Positions 15,781-22,740 of a stretch of 33,287 nucleotides of DNA are shown here, piece by piece (positions within the stretch are counted from its first letter, which is position 1; each line of letters starts with the position of its first letter). The position numbers were made by a program, and so were the translations under genes. Under the pieces are notes generated by a model that saw only the letters and a list, made by a program, of their open reading frames with translations, ran no database searches and was not told where the DNA came from. The DNA comes from Clostridiales bacterium (GTDB lineage: Bacteria > Bacillota > Clostridia > Clostridiales > Clostridiaceae), in contig JAAYQS010000023.1 in the NCBI GenBank assembly GCA_012519155.1, positions 1 to 33,287 on the forward strand. Reading direction: 5' to 3'.

Positions 15781-15898
15781 TATTTTGCCTCGAAATAGTT
15801 AAAACAAAAATAATAATTGGAAGATCTGACTTGTCACAAAATGTGCATTACAGTTGCGGGACAGTATTGGAATCTAACCAAATTTCCACCAAAGACCT
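15781..15898 (-). promoter_or_regulatory. Cobalamin riboswitch
   Basis: Read on the minus strand, the region holds the class-defining blocks in order: AGGTCT (P1, 15898-15893), GGTGGAA (15890-15884), GATTCC, ACTGTCCCGCAACTG (15865-15851), a GCACATTTTGTG hairpin, and AAGTCAGATCTTCC. AGATCT of the last block closes P1 with AGGTCT (one G-U). It is followed by hairpin AACTATTT/AAATAGTT (about 15801-15779), the likely P13/L13 element, and by the terminator at 15765-15735. The GGTGGAA...CCCGCAACTG...GTCAG order is specific to adenosyl-/methyl-cobalamin riboswitches. Confidence 0.9.
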
Positions 15899-15903
15899 AA
15901 ATT

Positions 15904-15912
15904 ATTATATCA
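15904..15912 (-). promoter_or_regulatory. Extended -10 promoter of the B12 operon
   Basis: On the minus strand TGATATAAT (15912-15904) is an extended -10 element. The predicted start, about 15897, falls at the first base of riboswitch P1, which supports it. The -35 region is weak. Confidence 0.6.
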
Positions 15913-16012
15913 CAATATTCTATTAAGTTATTTATTATGATTTGAGATTAATAAAAAATTTAAATAATTTATAGTAAAATATGTAAAAATGTTATATAAT
16001 TAAAAAAAGGTG

Positions 16013-16018
16013 TATAAT
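16013..16018 (+). promoter_or_regulatory. Possible -10 element for the 104-aa gene
   Basis: TATAAT at 16013-16018, 39 bases before the start. The -35 region is not convincing. The rest of 15913-16056 is A/T-rich without other visible signals. Confidence 0.35.
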
Positions 16019-16056
16019 ATATTTGTAAAATTATTTATTAAAAAGGGGATGAATTT

Positions 16057-16371
16057 ATGCATATTGAATTTTGTAGTATAGAAGATGGTGAAGTTATATT
16101 TACTAAAGAATCTGAAGAAATGAAAGACGTAATTAGTGTAATAACTAAAGTTGGTACTGAAATAAAATTATCCTTTAGTAAAAACGATTTTATTCACGGG
16201 TATGTAAGAAGGGTGATGTATTTTGTCGATGCAGAAAAATCTTCTGAAAGTTTAAGGATATTTATATCTGATGATTATATAAATAATGAACATATAGATA
16301 AACTGCCACCAGAAAAGTTAGAAACAGAAAAATTAGAAAGTGTAAAAATATCTAAAACAATTAAAGAATAA
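16057..16371 (+). CDS. Uncharacterised acidic 104-aa protein
   Basis: ATG behind AAAAGGGGATGA. The 104-residue product is soluble, without signal peptide, Cys cluster or membrane helix: one Cys near the start, a predicted beta-rich body (FCSIEDGEVIFTKESEEM, ISVITKVGTEIKLSF, HGYVRRVMYFV, LRIFISDDY) and a C-terminal charged tail with a short internal repeat (PEKLETEKLESVKI). I do not recognise the family. The small beta body with an RR pair is faintly like a PilZ or SH3-type fold, but no PilZ RxxxR motif is visible. It stands alone between the B12 operon, transcribed away from it, and the CBM21 gene, which has its own promoter. Confidence 0.6.
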   Translation: MHIEFCSIEDGEVIFTKESEEMKDVISVITKVGTEIKLSFSKNDFIHGYVRRVMYFVDAEKSSESLRIFISDDYINNEHIDKLPPEKLETEKLESVKISKTIKE

Positions 16372-16489
16372 ATTATATTAATTGAAATATAATGTATAAA
16401 TAAAATAATTTTCTGTTATTTATAAAAGTAAATATAATTTTATAAAAATGTTAATTTATTGTTAATATCTAATGTTTTTAAAAAAATAA

Positions 16490-16498
16490 TGGTATAAT
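16490..16498 (+). promoter_or_regulatory. Extended -10 promoter of the CBM21 gene
   Basis: TGGTATAAT (16490-16498) is an extended -10 element, 41 bases before the start codon. The ribosome binding site AAAGGGGAG is at 16522-16530. Confidence 0.55.
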
Positions 16499-16538
16499 CA
16501 TTTTATTAGAAATATTTTGTTAAAGGGGAGAATATGTA

Positions 16539-17063
16539 ATGAGAACAAACGAAAGAAATAAAGGGACAAGTGCAACAAGAACTACAAAAAATGTTGGAAC
16601 AACATGTAAGAAAAAAGCAAAGGTAGCTGCAAAACCACCAGTTGAAGAAGTAAGATCTTCAAAGAAAGCAAATAAGAAGGTTGCAGTTGTGAAACCTAAA
16701 GAAGTTGTTGCAAATATTATTGATATTTCAAATATTAATTTACAAGAAGCACTTGGGGGAGCTGAGATAAAAGTATTACATGGCGTTGCTAAAAAAAGTG
16801 TAGATAATTATCCAATTAATACAGTTTTATTAAATCTTGGGCTAGTTAAAGTTGTTAAAGCAAGATATACTGATGATGATTGGAATAGTGTTAAGGAAGC
16901 TGATTTGAAATATGAAAAAACTGTAGAGAATGACTTAGAAATATGGGGTACTAATATTTCATTAGATAATAAATCTACAGATAAATTCCATTATGCAGTA
17001 TCATATGAAGTTAATGGAGTAACATATTGGGATAATAATTTAGGTAAAAATCACAATTTTTAG
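16539..17063 (+). CDS. Stand-alone CBM21 starch/glycogen-binding protein with basic N-terminal tail
   Basis: 174 residues with no signal peptide, so cytoplasmic. Residues 1-55 form a Lys/Arg/Thr-rich, probably disordered tail (KKKAKVAAKPPVEEVRSSKK). Residues ~78-174 match carbohydrate-binding module family 21: VKARYTDDDW (about 106-115), a YE pair, IWGTNISLDN, KFHYAVSYEVNGVTYWDNN (about 149-167) and GKNHNF at the end. CBM21 binds starch or glycogen in amylases and in the PPP1R3 glycogen-targeting subunits of animals; here there is no enzyme domain. A role in organising storage glucan (granulose) or in targeting partners to it is inferred, supported by a cytoplasmic amylase in the same region (11511-13124). 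The basic tail may contact partner proteins, nucleic acid or anionic surfaces. Monocistronic: own promoter and terminator. Confidence 0.8.
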   Translation: MRTNERNKGTSATRTTKNVGTTCKKKAKVAAKPPVEEVRSSKKANKKVAVVKPKEVVANIIDISNINLQEALGGAEIKVLHGVAKKSVDNYPINTVLLNLGLVKVVKARYTDDDWNSVKEADLKYEKTVENDLEIWGTNISLDNKSTDKFHYAVSYEVNGVTYWDNNLGKNHNF

Positions 17064-17097
17064 TATATAAAATTTAATTGTTTATGTTATAGTTATA

Positions 17098-17128
17098 AAG
17101 GATTGATTTAAAAGTCAATCCTTTTTTT
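17098..17128 (+). terminator. Intrinsic terminator after the CBM21 gene
   Basis: AAGGATTGA (17098-17106) pairs perfectly with TCAATCCTT (17115-17123) and runs into a T tract. Confidence 0.88.
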
Positions 17129-17424
17129 GTGAAAATATTATTTAAATTTAATAATTAATATTTATTATTAAAATAAATTGAGGCAGAGATTCTAGGAAGC
17201 TTAAATGAATATATACAGTATAATTTCAAAAGCACATGATTTAGTTGAAAAAATATTGTAGTTATAGTATCACTTTAAGATTAAAAAAAGACCACCGTAA
17301 AGGTGGCCCCAATTAATAGTGATGAAAACCATAAATATTTAGGACATTTATTATTATTTACATTTTAAAAAAAATTATACATATGATTGAAAAAAATTTA
17401 TATTATGATATATTAATTAAGAAG
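17129..17424. other. Gene-free A/T-rich interval with a minus-strand terminator and a possible gene remnant
   Basis: No convincing gene is seen. A 18-residue reading frame (17205-17261, plus) starts behind AGGAAG; its sequence, with ISKAHDLVEKIL, could be the remnant of an AHDL-type methyltransferase start, but this is weak. A clear minus-strand terminator lies at 17283-17308 (listed separately). Flanking ATCACT (17268-17273 region) and AGTGAT further extend that inverted structure. Confidence 0.4.
17283..17308 (-). terminator. Orphan minus-strand intrinsic terminator
   Basis: On the minus strand GGCCACC (17308-17302) pairs with GGTGGTC (17296-17290) around TTTAC and is followed by seven U (17289-17283). 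No minus-strand gene lies ahead of it; an untracked small RNA or a lost gene could explain it. Confidence 0.7.
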
Positions 17425-17430
17425 TATAAT
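17403..17430 (+). promoter_or_regulatory. Promoter of the preQ1-regulated queuosine operon
   Basis: TTATGA (17403-17408), 16 bases, TATAAT (17425-17430). The predicted start at about 17437 coincides with the first base of the riboswitch stem. Confidence 0.55.
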
Positions 17431-17437
17431 TAAATAT

Positions 17438-17478
17438 GACAGTTCATTTAGACCATCCTGTCAAGAAAAAAAACTAGG
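17438..17478 (+). promoter_or_regulatory. preQ1-I riboswitch
   Basis: Stem GACAG (17438-17442) pairs with CTGTC (17458-17462). The loop TTCATTTAGACCATC carries the TTC and TAGACC elements of the class, and an A-rich tail AAGAAAAAAAACTAGG (17463-17478) ends in CTA, able to form the H-type pseudoknot with loop TAG. Together with a downstream terminator and the queDECF genes this fits a preQ1-I switch that lowers queuosine-precursor synthesis when preQ1 is abundant. Confidence 0.85.
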
Positions 17479-17524
17479 CTAGAAAAATTTATTTATAATA
17501 TTTTAATTTATTTTACGATTATAT

Positions 17525-17551
17525 ACTGGCTTGTTTTAAGCCAGTTTTTTT
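17525..17551 (+). terminator. Leader terminator controlled by the preQ1 riboswitch
   Basis: ACTGGCTT (17525-17532) pairs perfectly with AAGCCAGT (17538-17545), followed by a T run to 17551. It lies between the aptamer and the queD start. Confidence 0.8.
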
Positions 17552-17597
17552 ATGCAAAATTTTCTTAGGCCTATATTTTTAAGAGGTGAAAATATAA

Positions 17598-18023
17598 GTG
17601 TTTTTTATTAAAAGTGAAGTAGAATTTGATATGGCTCATTTTTTAAGTGGATATAAAGGAAAATGTTCTAATATTCATGGACATAGATATAAAGTAATTG
17701 CTAGTTTTATGAGTGAAAAATTAAAAAAACAAGGTAATAATAGGGGTATGGTAGAAGACTTTGATGTAATAAAAGGTGATTTGAAAGAAATAGCAAAAAG
17801 GTTTGATCATAAACTTGTTATTGAAAAAAACGATGAAGGGGAAAAGCTTGCAAAAAAAATACAAAGTGTAGGAAATTTTGATATATATTTTGTTAATTAT
17901 AGACCTACAGCAGAGGAAATGGCTAGAGATATTTTTTTTAGTTTAAAGAAAAAAGAACTTCCAATATATTCTGTGGAATTATTTGAGACACCTAAAAACA
18001 GTTGCATATATATGGAGGATTAA
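17598..18023 (+). CDS. queD: 6-carboxy-5,6,7,8-tetrahydropterin synthase QueD
   Basis: 141 residues from a GTG start behind AAGAGGTGAA (17581-17590). Converts 7,8-dihydroneopterin triphosphate to 6-carboxytetrahydropterin, the second step of preQ0 synthesis. Zinc ligands His14, His27 and His29 lie in FDMAHFLSG and CSNIHGHRY, with catalytic Cys23; further marks are MVEDFDVIK, FDHKLVIE, PTAEEMARDIF and the ending VELFETPKNSCIYME with the catalytic Glu. It is slightly longer than the usual ~120 residues. First gene of a four-gene operon under the preQ1 riboswitch; the next gene starts 1 base after its stop. Confidence 0.93.
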   Translation: MFFIKSEVEFDMAHFLSGYKGKCSNIHGHRYKVIASFMSEKLKKQGNNRGMVEDFDVIKGDLKEIAKRFDHKLVIEKNDEGEKLAKKIQSVGNFDIYFVNYRPTAEEMARDIFFSLKKKELPIYSVELFETPKNSCIYMED

Positions 18024-18024
18024 A

Positions 18025-18690
18025 ATGTTTAATATTATAGAAAAGTTTATTTCCATAGATGGAGAAGGCTATACGCAAGGAGAGTTGTCTACATTTATAA
18101 GATTTTGCAAATGTAATTTAAAATGTTCCTGGTGTGATACTAAGTATTCATTTTATGAAAGTGAAATAAAAGAAGTTTTATCAGCAGAAGAAATTTATAA
18201 ATATATAAAAGAAAATAATACTGTAAATGTTACATTAACTGGTGGCGAACCATTAATACAAAAAGATATAGTAGATCTTTTATTGTTACTAGATAGAGAT
18301 AAAGATTTAAAAACATCAATAGAAACAAATGGATCTATATGCATAAAAGAATTTAAGGATAATATTATTAGCAATAATATTTCTTTTGTACTTGATTTTA
18401 AGCTTCCAAGCAGTAATATGACTAAAAAAATGGATTTAAATAACTTTAATTATGTAACAATGAATGATGTATATAAATTTGTAATAGCAGATGAAAAAGA
18501 TCTTTTATATGCATATGAAATTATAAAAAAGTATGATCTTTGTAATAAATGCAGAGTAATTTTTAGCCCTGTATTTGGCAGTATTAAGCTAGAAAAAATA
18601 GTTGATTTTATGAAGAATAATAATTTAAACAAAGTTAAACTTCAAATTCAGCTTCATAAAATTATATGGGGCAATAAAAAAGGTGTGTAA
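18025..18690 (+). CDS. queE: 7-carboxy-7-deazaguanine synthase QueE (radical SAM)
   Basis: ATG 18025 is set by GGAGG at 18014-18018, inside the end of queD. The 221-residue enzyme contracts the ring of 6-carboxytetrahydropterin to 7-carboxy-7-deazaguanine using S-adenosylmethionine and a [4Fe-4S] cluster. The cluster motif is CX3CX2C at Cys30-Cys34-Cys37 (CNLKCSWC), the short radical-SAM form with the three-residue spacing. Substrate and Mg2+ site features are SIDGEGYTQGELSTFIRF, the GGEP-type motif TLTGGEPLIQ, and IETNGS. Oxygen-sensitive chemistry fits an anaerobe. Confidence 0.93.
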   Translation: MFNIIEKFISIDGEGYTQGELSTFIRFCKCNLKCSWCDTKYSFYESEIKEVLSAEEIYKYIKENNTVNVTLTGGEPLIQKDIVDLLLLLDRDKDLKTSIETNGSICIKEFKDNIISNNISFVLDFKLPSSNMTKKMDLNNFNYVTMNDVYKFVIADEKDLLYAYEIIKKYDLCNKCRVIFSPVFGSIKLEKIVDFMKNNNLNKVKLQIQLHKIIWGNKKGV

Positions 18691-18704
18691 AGTGAGGAAT
18701 AGTT

Positions 18705-19370
18705 ATGAATAATAAAGCTGTAGTTGTATTTAGTGGTGGGCAGGATTCTACCACATGTCTTTTATGGGCTTTGAAAAAATTTGATGAAGTAGTTGCAGTT
18801 ACTTTTGATTATAATCAGAGGCATAAATTAGAAATAGAGTGTGCAAAGAAAATAGTAAAGGATTTTAATGTGGAACATCATATATTAAATATGGATTTAT
18901 TAAATCAACTTGCTCCTAATGCATTAACAAGAAATGATATTGATGTAAAAAAGGGAGAAGAAGGAGAACTTCCATCAACATATGTAGAAGGTAGAAATAT
19001 GTTATTTTTAACTTTTGCAGCAGTTTTGGCTAAGGTTAAGGGGATAAGTAATATTGTTACAGGAGTTTGTGAAACTGACTTTAGTGGTTATCCAGATTGT
19101 AGAGATGTATTTATAAAATCTTTAAATACTACTCTAGATTTAGCAATGGATTATAATTTCATAATACATACTCCTCTTATGTGGCTTGATAAAGCAGAAA
19201 CATGGAAAATGGCAGAGGAATTTGGAAAGTTTGACTATGTTAGAAATAACACATTAACATGCTATAACGGAATAATTGGAGATGGATGTGGCAAATGTCC
19301 ATCATGTATATTAAGAAAAAAAGGTCTTGAAAAATACTTAAAATCCAAGGAGAAAGCTAATGAGAAATAA
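18705..19370 (+). CDS. queC: 7-cyano-7-deazaguanine synthase QueC
   Basis: 221 residues, ATG behind GTGAGGAAT. Uses ATP and ammonia to turn 7-carboxy-7-deazaguanine into preQ0. The PP-loop is SGGQDS (residues 10-15), ATP contacts include VTFDYNQRH and PSTYVEGRN, substrate-side residues are [14 protein letters not shown], and the zinc site is formed by Cys186, Cys195, Cys198 and Cys201 ([10 protein letters not shown]). Starts 14 bases after queE and overlaps queF by 11 bases. Confidence 0.95.
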   Translation: MNNKAVVVFSGGQDSTTCLLWALKKFDEVVAVTFDYNQRHKLEIECAKKIVKDFNVEHHILNMDLLNQLAPNALTRNDIDVKKGEEGELPSTYVEGRNMLFLTFAAVLAKVKGISNIVTGVCETDFSGYPDCRDVFIKSLNTTLDLAMDYNFIIHTPLMWLDKAETWKMAEEFGKFDYVRNNTLTCYNGIIGDGCGKCPSCILRKKGLEKYLKSKEKANEK

Positions 19371-19848
19371 AGAAATAGAAGGATTGAGTCTTTTAGGTAA
19401 CAAAAATAACAATTATGTATTTGATTATGATAAAAGTATATTAGAAGCATTTGATAATAAACATCTAGATAATGATTATTTTGTAAAGTTAAACTGCCCA
19501 GAATTTACAAGTCTTTGTCCTATAACTAGCCAGCCAGATTTTGCAAGTATATATATAAGTTATATACCTGACAAGAAATTAGTTGAAAGCAAGTCACTAA
19601 AATTATATCTTTTTAGTTTTAGAAATCATGGAGATTTTCATGAAGATTGTATTAATATAATAATGAAGGATTTAATTGAACTTATGGATCCTAAATATAT
19701 TGAGGTGTTAGGAAAATTCACACCAAGAGGTGGCATAAGTATTGATCCCTTTGCTAATTATGGCAAGAAAGGAACATGCTATGAAGAAATGGCAAGAAAG
19801 AGACTTTTTTATCATGATATGAATCCTGAAAAAATTGATAATAGATAG
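19360..19848 (+). CDS. queF: NADPH-dependent 7-cyano-7-deazaguanine reductase QueF
   Basis: 162 residues, the unimodular QueF size. Reduces the nitrile of preQ0 to the amine of preQ1. The catalytic Cys53 is in [12 protein letters not shown] with Asp60 as proton donor, and the QueF motif ESKSLKLY (76-83) is followed by FRNHGDFHE with the conserved Glu and His. The ATG sits in the end of queC behind AAGGAG (19347-19352). The operon supplies preQ1 to Tgt (not in the window). It lacks folE, so dihydroneopterin triphosphate must come from another locus. Confidence 0.95.
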   Translation: MRNKEIEGLSLLGNKNNNYVFDYDKSILEAFDNKHLDNDYFVKLNCPEFTSLCPITSQPDFASIYISYIPDKKLVESKSLKLYLFSFRNHGDFHEDCINIIMKDLIELMDPKYIEVLGKFTPRGGISIDPFANYGKKGTCYEEMARKRLFYHDMNPEKIDNR

Positions 19849-19855
19849 TTTTTAT

Positions 19856-19890
19856 AAAAATCTAGAGGTGTTTCTAGATTTTTATTTTTA
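19856..19890 (+). terminator. Intrinsic terminator of the que operon
   Basis: AAAAATCTAGA (19856-19866) pairs perfectly with TCTAGATTTTT (19873-19883), followed by a T-rich tail. Confidence 0.85.
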
Positions 19891-20013
19891 ATTATGTATA
19901 AAAAAAATTAAACTTAAAATAATAAAAGAATATTATAATTTAAACAATATAATTAATTTGTTAAAAATACTATAAATTATTAAAAATAAATTATTAAATA
20001 AAATGGTTTGGTA

Positions 20014-20042
20014 TTTACAAGTTAATCACAAATTAGTATGAT
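20014..20042 (+). promoter_or_regulatory. Promoter of the hydrogenase gene
   Basis: TTTACA (20014-20019), 17-base spacer, TATGAT (20037-20042), about 78 bases before the GTG start. The rest of 19891-20119 is A/T-rich with no gene seen. Confidence 0.65.
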
Positions 20043-20119
20043 ATAAAAGGCTAGAAAAAGATTATTTAAACGTTACAATTATTAGATAAAAGAATTAAAT
20101 TAAAGGTGGCGAATAGTAA

Positions 20120-22060
20120 GTGGAAAATGTTAAACAAAAAATAATTCAAAGCTCTTTAGGATCTGTTTTTACTACTTTTGCAAAGAGTGAATTAGAAAAA
20201 ACTAAAGACAATTCAAAAAAAATAGTGGCTGTATCTGGTAAGGTTGTTAATCCAGGAATTTATGAATTAAGTGATGATGCAACTCTTAAGGATATAATTG
20301 ATATGGCTGGTGGTATTATTAATAAAAAGACCTTTAAGGCAGCGCAACTTGGATTCCCTTTTGGAGCTTTTCTTATTTCAGAAAACTTACATGATAAGCT
20401 TGACTTTAACTTATTTGAGGATAATACTTACAAAAATATAATTATCTTATCAGATGAAGATTGTATTGTTCAATTCTGTATATATTATGTTGAATATTTA
20501 CTTGGTAATATTGAAGATGGAGAATTTGAACATATTTCTAAGTATAAAAGTGAAATAGAAAGAATAGGAAGAATTTTTGATAGAATAAGTAAAGGTAAAT
20601 CTAATTTAAGAGATTTATATTTATTAAGACAATTAGCAGGAACAATTAAAGATGAACTGCATGAAAAGAGAAATATAATTCTTGAAGTATTAGAAAATTT
20701 CTATGATGAATTAGAAACTCATATAGAAGAACATGAATGTTCTACAGGACAATGTCCACAACTTGCTCAACTAAGAATAACAAATAAATGCGTTGGATGT
20801 GGAGCATGTAGAAGAGTCTGTCCAGTTGATTGTATAGAAGGTTCATTAAAGGTAAGACATAGAATCGATTATGATAAATGTACTCATTGTGGTCAATGTA
20901 TTCAAGCATGTCCTGTAAATGCTATAACAGAAGGGGATAACACATTTAGATTTTTAAGAGATTTAGCAACTCCAAATAAAATTGTAATAACTCAAATGGC
21001 ACCTGCTGTAAGAGTTGCAATTGGTGAAGCTTTTGGCTTTGAACCAGGAGAAAATGTAGAAAAGAAAGTTAATGCTGCTCTTAAAATGCTTGGAGTAGAG
21101 TATGTTTTTGATACATCATGGGCTGCTGATTTAACTATAATGGAAGAAGCTGCAGAACTTCAAGAAAGATTAGAAGCACATATGAAGGGCGATGATAGTG
21201 TTAAATTCCCATTACTTACATCATGTTGTCCTGCTTGGGTTAAATTTATAGAACAAAGTTATCCTGATATGCTTGATGTTCCTTCATCAGCTAAATCACC
21301 TATGCAGATGTTTGCAACTATTGCAAAGGATATATGGGCAAAAGAAAAAGGATTTAAGAGAAATAAAGTTACATCAGTAGCAATTATGCCTTGTGTAGCA
21401 AAAAAATACGAAGCAGCAAGAGAAGAATTCTCAAGAGGTGATAATTATGATACAGATTATGTTATTACTACAAAGGAATTAATAAGAATTTTAAAAGAAA
21501 CTAACATAGATTTAAAAGAATTAAAAGATCAAGATTTTGATAATCCTCTTGGGGAATATACTGGCGCTGGAATTATATTTGGTAGAACAGGAGGAGTTAT
21601 TGAAGCTGCCACTAGAACTGCCCTTGAAAAAATTACTGGAAAGAGAATTGATAATATAGAATTTGAAGAATTAAGAGGTTGGGAAGGCTTTAGATCTTGT
21701 ACTTTAAATGTTGAAGGTATGGAATTAAAAATAGGTGTTGCCTATGGATTAAAGGAAGCTAGAAAAATGCTTGATAAAATAAGAAGTGGTGAAGAATTCT
21801 ATCATGCTATAGAAATTATGGCTTGTGAAGGTGGATGCATAGGCGGAGGCGGTCAGCCAAAGGTTATGAGAAATAAGAAGGAAGTTATAATCAAAAGAGG
21901 TGAAGGACTTAATAACATTGATAGAAATCTTCCACTTAGAAGATCGCATGAAAATCCTTCAGTTTTAGCTGTTTATGATAAATATTTAGATAAACCTTTA
22001 AGCAGAAAGGCTCATGAGTTAATTCATACTAAGTATTTCCCTAAATTTAATAAAAAATAG
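20120..22060 (+). CDS. [FeFe]-hydrogenase with N-terminal SLBB and degenerate NuoF-type domain
   Basis: 646 residues from a GTG behind AAAGGTGG. Domains in order: SLBB (about 34-66, VSGKVVNPGIYELSDDATL); a helical domain (about 108-205) that aligns by eye with the NuoF/HydB iron-sulfur domain (ISKGKSNLRDLYLLRQLAGT, then FYDELETHI) but has lost its CxxCxxC ligands; a two-cluster ferredoxin (Cys224/227/230/234 and Cys254/257/260/264); and the H-domain. H-cluster motifs are intact: LTSCCPAW (Cys369, Cys370; Ala for the usual Gly), MPCVAKKYE (Cys425) and EIMACEGGCIGGGGQP (Cys569, Cys573). It is thus a competent H2-evolving or -oxidising enzyme of group A, likely using ferredoxin. There is no [2Fe-2S] NuoG-type domain and no HydB/HydC partner next door; promoter and terminator make it monocistronic. 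Confidence 0.92.
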   Translation: MENVKQKIIQSSLGSVFTTFAKSELEKTKDNSKKIVAVSGKVVNPGIYELSDDATLKDIIDMAGGIINKKTFKAAQLGFPFGAFLISENLHDKLDFNLFEDNTYKNIIILSDEDCIVQFCIYYVEYLLGNIEDGEFEHISKYKSEIERIGRIFDRISKGKSNLRDLYLLRQLAGTIKDELHEKRNIILEVLENFYDELETHIEEHECSTGQCPQLAQLRITNKCVGCGACRRVCPVDCIEGSLKVRHRIDYDKCTHCGQCIQACPVNAITEGDNTFRFLRDLATPNKIVITQMAPAVRVAIGEAFGFEPGENVEKKVNAALKMLGVEYVFDTSWAADLTIMEEAAELQERLEAHMKGDDSVKFPLLTSCCPAWVKFIEQSYPDMLDVPSSAKSPMQMFATIAKDIWAKEKGFKRNKVTSVAIMPCVAKKYEAAREEFSRGDNYDTDYVITTKELIRILKETNIDLKELKDQDFDNPLGEYTGAGIIFGRTGGVIEAATRTALEKITGKRIDNIEFEELRGWEGFRSCTLNVEGMELKIGVAYGLKEARKMLDKIRSGEEFYHAIEIMACEGGCIGGGGQPKVMRNKKEVIIKRGEGLNNIDRNLPLRRSHENPSVLAVYDKYLDKPLSRKAHELIHTKYFPKFNKK

Positions 22061-22073
22061 TATTATTAAAAAA

Positions 22074-22112
22074 GTGTGATAACATTAAGATTTATGTTAT
22101 CACACTTTTTTT
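22074..22112 (+). terminator. Intrinsic terminator of the hydrogenase gene
   Basis: GTGTGATAACAT (22074-22085) pairs perfectly with ATGTTATCACAC (22094-22105), with seven T to 22112. A second, U-less inverted repeat (TTAGAAACT 22144-22152 with AGTTTCTAA 22166-22174) follows and is of unknown role. Confidence 0.92.
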
Positions 22113-22214
22113 ATTGAAATTAATAAGATTTATGTTTATTCCTTTAGAAACTGATAAGTTTTATTAGTTTCTAATATTAAAATAGTAAAATTTTTGTTAA
22201 CTTAATGGTTATTG

Positions 22215-22243
22215 TTGAATAATTATGATAAATGTAGTATACT
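22215..22243 (+). promoter_or_regulatory. Promoter of the first DUF805 gene
   Basis: TTGAAT (22215-22220), 17-base spacer, TATACT (22238-22243), 46 bases before the start codon. Confidence 0.6.
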
Positions 22244-22289
22244 TAATAGGTAAAGCATTTTAAACATAATAGAAATGGGGGGAATTATA

Positions 22290-22634
22290 ATGGATTCATA
22301 CATTAGAATGTTTAAGAATTATGTGAATTTTAATAACAGAACATCAAGAAAAGACTATTGGCTTGCAATCTTATTTAATTGGATTATTGCTTTTGTAATT
22401 GGTATTATTGGTAATGCAACTGATATGAGTATATTTAAAGTATTAGGTTATTTATATTCTTTGGCAACTTTAGTTCCAGGAATAGCATTATCTATAAGAA
22501 GAATGCATGATATTGGAAAAGCAGGAACTTGGATATTAGTATCTTTTATACCTATTGCAGGACCAATATGGTTTTTAGTATTAGTATGTACTGCTTCTAA
22601 ACCAGTTGGAGAACAATATGGACCACAAGTTTAA
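22290..22634 (+). CDS. DUF805 family membrane protein (copy 1)
   Basis: ATG 22290 is chosen because GGGGGGAA (22277-22284) precedes it; an ATG at 22275 is inside that site. The 114-residue product has an amphipathic N-terminus with the family mark NRTSRKDYW (about 17-25), three to four membrane helices, and the RRMHDIGKAG motif (about 71-80) before the last helix pair. DUF805 proteins such as E. coli YhaH/YhaI have no settled function. It is followed by its own terminator and then by a paralogue that is about half identical by eye. Confidence 0.88.
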   Translation: MDSYIRMFKNYVNFNNRTSRKDYWLAILFNWIIAFVIGIIGNATDMSIFKVLGYLYSLATLVPGIALSIRRMHDIGKAGTWILVSFIPIAGPIWFLVLVCTASKPVGEQYGPQV

Positions 22635-22640
22635 TTTTTT

Positions 22641-22671
22641 ATAACTAGTCATAAATGGCTAGTTATTTTTT
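22641..22671 (+). terminator. Intrinsic terminator between the DUF805 genes
   Basis: ATAACTAG (22641-22648) pairs with CTAGTTAT (22659-22666); the stem extends inward (TCA with TGG, one G-U) to a TAAA loop, and a T run follows to 22672. Confidence 0.85.
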
Positions 22672-22740
22672 TGTAATAATTTTGCAGCATAAGCATATTA
22701 TTTATAGAAGTTATTATAATAATTCCTATGGGAGGAAAAT

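Noticed and set aside
17205-17261. 18-residue reading frame as a real gene
   Set aside because: Too short, no homologous context, only a weak AGGAAG site; kept as a possible remnant within the intergenic entry.
17271-17333. 20-residue minus-strand frame spanning the orphan terminator
   Set aside because: It reads straight through the terminator hairpin and has no ribosome binding site.
19956-19975. Rex-binding site upstream of the hydrogenase
   Set aside because: Only a TTGTTAAAA half-site is seen; the second half TTAACAA is absent at the required spacing.
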